Below are positions 60,471-64,000 of a DNA stretch of 64,000 nucleotides, piece by piece. The first letter of the stretch is position 1. Each line of letters begins with the position of its first letter. The position numbers and the translations under genes are program-made. Source of the stretch: Catenulispora sp. EB89 (GTDB taxonomy: Bacteria; Actinomycetota; Actinomycetes; Streptomycetales; Catenulisporaceae); the NCBI RefSeq assembly GCF_041261445.1, contig NZ_JBGCCU010000005.1, positions 124,001 to 188,000 of the forward strand, given 5' to 3'. A model generated the notes under the pieces. The model was not told where the DNA came from. It ran no database searches and was given only the letters and a program-made list of their open reading frames with translations.

Positions 60471-61490
60471 TCAGAGTCGGGGTTCGTCGTTGGCGGAGTC
60501 GTCGCCGTCAACGATCATGCGATAGCGGTCAGATTCGGGGATGGTCTTCAGGTTGGTGACAAGTAGTTCATCTCGTACTGTCCGCTTCTCGGACCCAGCT
60601 GCCGTATAGCGATGCGATACGTGTAGAACAGCTTGATCGTGACTAGGACCGTAGAGTTCACGGACGCTCGCCGTGTCGTCGTATGACAACAGCCACCGAT
60701 ACGTGAGCTCCTTAAGCGCCTTCGCGAGCTGCGTGTGTTCGTCGCTTTTGAACGACCAGTCGTAGAGAAACGGTGCCTTTTCGACGTACGGCGGGTCGAA
60801 GTAAAAGATGATCTCGTCCTCTTCGAGCTCGCCGTAGCGGTCTCCCACTCGTGTCAGCGATTCCCGCCAGTCGCACTCCCAGACGTCCAGCAAGCGTCCG
60901 GTTGCAGCGAGATCCGCAATCCCCTTTATCCGTCGCTCAAGTCCATCGAAACCGAAGCGGCAGTCGATCTTGTAGTCGGACTCCTGTGCTCTTCCGCCGA
61001 TTGGGCCGGCCTGTCCGTGTAAGATCCCTGAGAAAGTCGTGCGATTCAGGAAGAGACACTTGAGCGCACGGTCGCGCGCGGTGCTCGGTTCGGTTGCTCG
61101 CCAGCGGTCCCACTCGGCCACAGTGATAGTGAGCTCGCGCATGGCTGTGACTAGCCAGGCCGAATCGAATGCTGCAGTCTGCCAGAAGGCGGCGACCAAC
61201 GGGTCTACATCCGCCAGGATTCCATGTTCAACTGCTCCAGATCCCAGGAGCCGTAGGGTTGTTGTCGCTCCCCCGCAGAAGGGCTCAACCAACAGCTTCG
61301 GTGGCGGAATGTTTCCTGCGATGAGCGTTTCGATCACCGGAACCAGTTGTCGCTTGGCTCCCGGGTAACGCAGCGGACTAATCACAGAGAAGCCGAACAA
61401 CTTCGTATCGCTTAGTGAGGCTGGATTCTGCAGGACCGCGCCAGCAGGCCAGGCGTGATCGCGCAGCGGCGCCGGCTGAGCATCAGCCAT
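60471..61490 (-). CDS. DNA adenine methylase (Dam/D12 class)
   Basis: 339 residues from ATG 61490, spaced seven bases from AGGAGG. Motif X 'LRYPGAKRQLVPVIE', SAM-binding motif I 'LVEPFCGGATTTLRLL' and catalytic motif IV 'IFYFDPPYVEKAP' are complete, so it should methylate adenine N6 in a specific site. It starts the operon methylase-HerA-NurA (88 bp to HerA). It may mark self DNA for the HerA-NurA nuclease. The recognition site cannot be predicted. Confidence 0.9.
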   Translation of the reverse strand: MADAQPAPLRDHAWPAGAVLQNPASLSDTKLFGFSVISPLRYPGAKRQLVPVIETLIAGNIPPPKLLVEPFCGGATTTLRLLGSGAVEHGILADVDPLVAAFWQTAAFDSAWLVTAMRELTITVAEWDRWRATEPSTARDRALKCLFLNRTTFSGILHGQAGPIGGRAQESDYKIDCRFGFDGLERRIKGIADLAATGRLLDVWECDWRESLTRVGDRYGELEEDEIIFYFDPPYVEKAPFLYDWSFKSDEHTQLAKALKELTYRWLLSYDDTASVRELYGPSHDQAVLHVSHRYTAAGSEKRTVRDELLVTNLKTIPESDRYRMIVDGDDSANDEPRL

Positions 61491-62429
61491 GAACACTCCT
61501 CCTGAGGCACTTGACGCTCAAAGTGGTACTGAGCTGCGGTTATGCAAGTGGTCCGTGCCCATCGGTGGTGGCCGGTACGCCGCAACTGTAACGGACGGTT
61601 GCGATCTCCTGCTGGTCAGTCGGGGTACTGCATGCTGGGTAGCTCTGTCGACCGCCAGCATGTCCTCCTTTGCTCGGATGGCTCCCTGCCCATGCGAGCC
61701 GAAGGCAAACATGTGTTCTTACGATGCAGGGCAGTTGCGCCGGGCAGAACTCAGGTCGTCGACTGAGCCTCGATGCTGTTGGGCCTCAGTCGTCACGACG
61801 TCGACGGATCGAATCGCCGGCAGGAAGAGCCCTGGTATGTGTCGCAAAGGTCTTGGTAGGGGCGGGCCCCAGGATGCCAGACAGGCTAGTCGATGCGCTG
61901 GCGCTCCCATGCAAAGGCGCTTCCACGCTGATGGATAGGGTGCAGTAGGTCCTCGAAGTTGGCGCGGTGATGCTCGCCGGGTAGTGCCTCCTTCGCGGCT
62001 AGCCCGTCTCGGTGTCGGTGGTGCATGGGTGGGGCCAGGCGCAGGTCAGGCCCTACTTTGGGGTAGGTGGCGTGGAACCCGCGAGGTCTCTGCCCATCGC
62101 CGCTGATCGGCAGCCGCAGTTGCTAGACGCCTGGTCGTGGACTGTTTTGAGGTGCCGGGGAAGGAATGCCAGCGGTTGTCAGGTGGCTCCAGACGGGCTT
62201 ACCCCGAAGCTGTGGTGTGTGTGGTGGCGTTTCCGGTGTCTCCCTGTCCTGATTTCATGTGCTGGAGAGTTCGGGCGGCCTCCGTGACTGCGGCTGGCGT
62301 GCTCGGCGGCGACCGCACTCGTATTGGTCGACTCGCGGAAGACCCGGGTAAGCCCAGGTCGTGTCGAAGGCCATGGCGGGCTGTACAGAGCGGAAGTATG
62401 CCGTGTCCTGGCGGGAAATCCACGACCGC
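61491..62429. other. Region without supported gene
   Basis: About 940 bp between the methylase start and the NB-ARC regulator end. Frames on both strands are short and Arg/Pro-rich or broken; one leftward frame (62255-62563) overlaps the next gene and has no known motif. It holds the promoter of the methylase operon. Possibly decayed genes at the right edge of the island. Confidence 0.4.
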
Positions 62430-64000
62430 TCAAGCCTGAAGGTGCGTGTGTACGTCGTCTGCTCGTGGGCTACCAAGCTGCTCGAATATCTCCATCGCCT
62501 GCAGCCAGTGCTCCCTGGCGCCCTGGAAATTGCCTGCGTGGTGCAGGTTTCGGCCCAGGCCATCGAGTGCTTCGGCCCGCAGCCTCGGATATCCGAGACG
62601 ACGGGCGATATCCAACGCCTTGCAGTGTTGAACGGCAGCCAAGTCGAGTCGGTCGAGCGCTAGATATACGTCGCCAAGTCCACAAAGCACCCAGCCCTCA
62701 CGGGCGTGGTCGCCGACCTTGCGGAAGATCTCTCTGGCCTTCTGATGGCAGTCGAGCGCCTCATCCAGATGTCCCAGCTCTTGGTGCATCAGGCCCAGCC
62801 TGTACAGGGCGATGGCTTCGGACCAGGGATCAGCGAGTTCTCGGGAGACCTCAAGTGCCCGGCGGTGAGAGTCGGCGGCATCATCGAATCGCTTCGCGCT
62901 TTGGTAAGCCTCGCCGTTGACGTGCAATGCCAGCAACTCCCCGAATCGATCTCGGTTTTGCCCGGCGATGTCGAGGGCTGCCTCCGCGGTCTCGACAGCC
63001 TCCTCCGGCCGATGTAGCTCACGCAGCACCCCGACTAGGCTGCACAACGTGTACTGCTCGGCCCGGCGGTCCCCCAAAACCCGTGCGGCAGATAAGGCAC
63101 TCTCGCATGCAGCGAGCCAATCGGTGCAGCGGCCGGCATAGTCGAACAGGCCGTTGAGAGCGGCGGGTAGCTGCCAGGCCAGGGCGTGTAGGCCTTCTTC
63201 CGCGGCGCAGCGGCTGGCGGCAGTAAGGTTCGCATACTCGCGTTCGAACCATTCCATCGCGGTGAGTGCCGTATCGAAAGTCGGTAGGTAGCGGGGGGCC
63301 GGGACCGAGTCGGTCGAGGCTCGCATACGAATCATCACGGTACGGTCAGCGGCATCGGCCGCGTGGAGATAGAAGCCGAGCAGCCGGCTTAGCGCGTCGG
63401 CTCGGTTGGCTTGGGCGTCTTCGCGTTCGGCTTGTTCCAGCCCGTAGGCGCGCAGTAGGTCGTGCAACTCATAGCGATCCGGCGACGCTGGTTCGATCAG
63501 ATGCACATCTGCCAGGGCTTCCAGGCCCTCATGGACTCCGTCTGTTGATGATCCGACCAGGGCGGCTGCTGCATAGACGTCAATTTCTATACCTGGGTGC
63601 AGCCCCAGACTCCGGAACAGCCGAGCTTGGCCGGAAGGCAGTGCGTGATAGGACCAGGCAAACACCGCTCGGACTGCTGTCGCCTCATCCCCGGTCATGC
63701 TTAGCGTATCCAGGCGCCGCCTCTGATCCAGCAGCGCGCCCCGCAGATTTGCCAGAGGCGTGCGGGGACGGGCGATCGCACGTGCGCCGGCGATCCGCAA
63801 AGCCAGGGGCAGCCGGGCGCAGGCGTGGACGATGTCGGACAACGCCTGCGGCTCGGCGTCGGCGCGTTGATCTCCGACGATGCCCCTCAACATGACTACC
63901 GCTTCGTCGAACGGCAGCAGATCGAGGCTGATCCGTGTCGCACCTTGGGCGACGATCAGCCCGGTCATGGTCGACCGGCTGGTGATCAGGGCTAGGCAGC
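62430..64000 (-). CDS. NB-ARC/TPR regulator of the AfsR/SARP type (5' part outside the window)
   Basis: At least 523 residues, open through the right edge. The segment begins in the end of an NB-ARC ATPase ('LITSRST', then 'LPFDEAVVML' and the 'LPLALRIAGARA' helix), followed by a winged-helix region ('ELHDLLRAYGLEQAE') and at least five TPRs to the C-terminus. Large Streptomyces regulators such as AfsR have this order after an N-terminal SARP domain, which would lie beyond the window. It probably controls a nearby pathway in response to ATP state or partner proteins. Confidence 0.85.
   Translation of the reverse strand, partial: CLALITSRSTMTGLIVAQGATRISLDLLPFDEAVVMLRGIVGDQRADAEPQALSDIVHACARLPLALRIAGARAIARPRTPLANLRGALLDQRRRLDTLSMTGDEATAVRAVFAWSYHALPSGQARLFRSLGLHPGIEIDVYAAAALVGSSTDGVHEGLEALADVHLIEPASPDRYELHDLLRAYGLEQAEREDAQANRADALSRLLGFYLHAADAADRTVMIRMRASTDSVPAPRYLPTFDTALTAMEWFEREYANLTAASRCAAEEGLHALAWQLPAALNGLFDYAGRCTDWLAACESALSAARVLGDRRAEQYTLCSLVGVLRELHRPEEAVETAEAALDIAGQNRDRFGELLALHVNGEAYQSAKRFDDAADSHRRALEVSRELADPWSEAIALYRLGLMHQELGHLDEALDCHQKAREIFRKVGDHAREGWVLCGLGDVYLALDRLDLAAVQHCKALDIARRLGYPRLRAEALDGLGRNLHHAGNFQGAREHWLQAMEIFEQLGSPRADDVHTHLQA

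Noticed and set aside
61489-61938. Rightward frame of 149 codons after the methylase start
   Set aside because: No ribosome site, no domain, and composition typical of non-coding frames.
62255-62563. Leftward frame of 102 codons
   Set aside because: Runs 130 bases into the NB-ARC/TPR gene in another frame and has no recognised motif; a decayed gene is possible but not supported.
1-64000. CRISPR array
   Set aside because: No regularly spaced identical repeats seen; short repeats found are attachment sites, operator-like pairs and hairpins.

Overview
The window is high-G+C actinobacterial DNA, probably from a Streptomyces, Catenulispora or related spore-forming genus. The evidence is the third-position G/C bias, an actinobacterial DLW-39 protein beside tRNA-Ala(TGC), RepSA/TraB/KorSA-type genes, Replic_Relax and PrgI proteins, DUF6879, and NB-ARC/TPR regulators. 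Chromosomal backbone is certain only at the far left: the 3' part of a secreted NlpC/P60 hydrolase, DLW-39 and tRNA-Ala. DLW-39 next to tRNA-Ala is an arrangement typical of the gyrA side of oriC in actinomycetes.

The 3' half of tRNA-Ala is an integration hot spot. An 11.1-kb AICE (actinomycete integrative and conjugative element; about 1763-12866) follows it: integrase, excisionase, rolling-circle Rep, FtsK/TraB translocase, KorSA-like GntR repressor, several small regulators, a Nudix hydrolase and a lipoprotein. It ends at a second copy of the tRNA 3' half (12823-12866). Its rep gene carries an in-frame TAA. A second integrase (13033-14427) sits immediately beyond that copy and opens a second, larger element. 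This element carries two excisionase-like proteins, a methyltransferase-like protein, a cold-shock fusion protein and a type IV secretion-like transfer operon at 17.7-27.3 kb: VirB2-like pilin, VirB6-like channel, PrgI, VirB4, VirD4, Replic_Relax and an NlpC/P60 lysozyme. I could not find its right end.

From 29.5 to 33.8 kb lies a block of regulators: two dual-XRE proteins paralogous to one in the AICE, a HATPase, and an XRE-TPR protein followed by a GNAT. A compact operon at 34.3-40.0 kb follows: radical SAM enzyme, Asp/Glu-racemase-like enzyme, HhH-GPD protein, PfkB kinase, nucleoside 2-deoxyribosyltransferase, dTMP-kinase-like P-loop protein and MazG. It looks like a pathway that makes or handles an unusual (deoxy)nucleoside, and it is one of the two best candidates for an undescribed system. 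A long leftward Tad/Flp pilus operon (51.7-42.3 kb) ends in a LysM-BTAD membrane regulator.

From 51.7 to 61.5 kb is a defence-like island. A GntR protein fused to a catalytically degenerate Nudix domain lies beside a truncated DUF6879 gene. Next come a rightward three-gene ABC-3C operon (Mrr-like nuclease, middle component, ABC ATPase) and, facing it, a leftward operon of DNA adenine methylase, HerA-like translocase and NurA-like nuclease. The G+C and codon use of this stretch look lower than in the rest of the window, consistent with transfer. The window closes inside an NB-ARC/TPR regulator.
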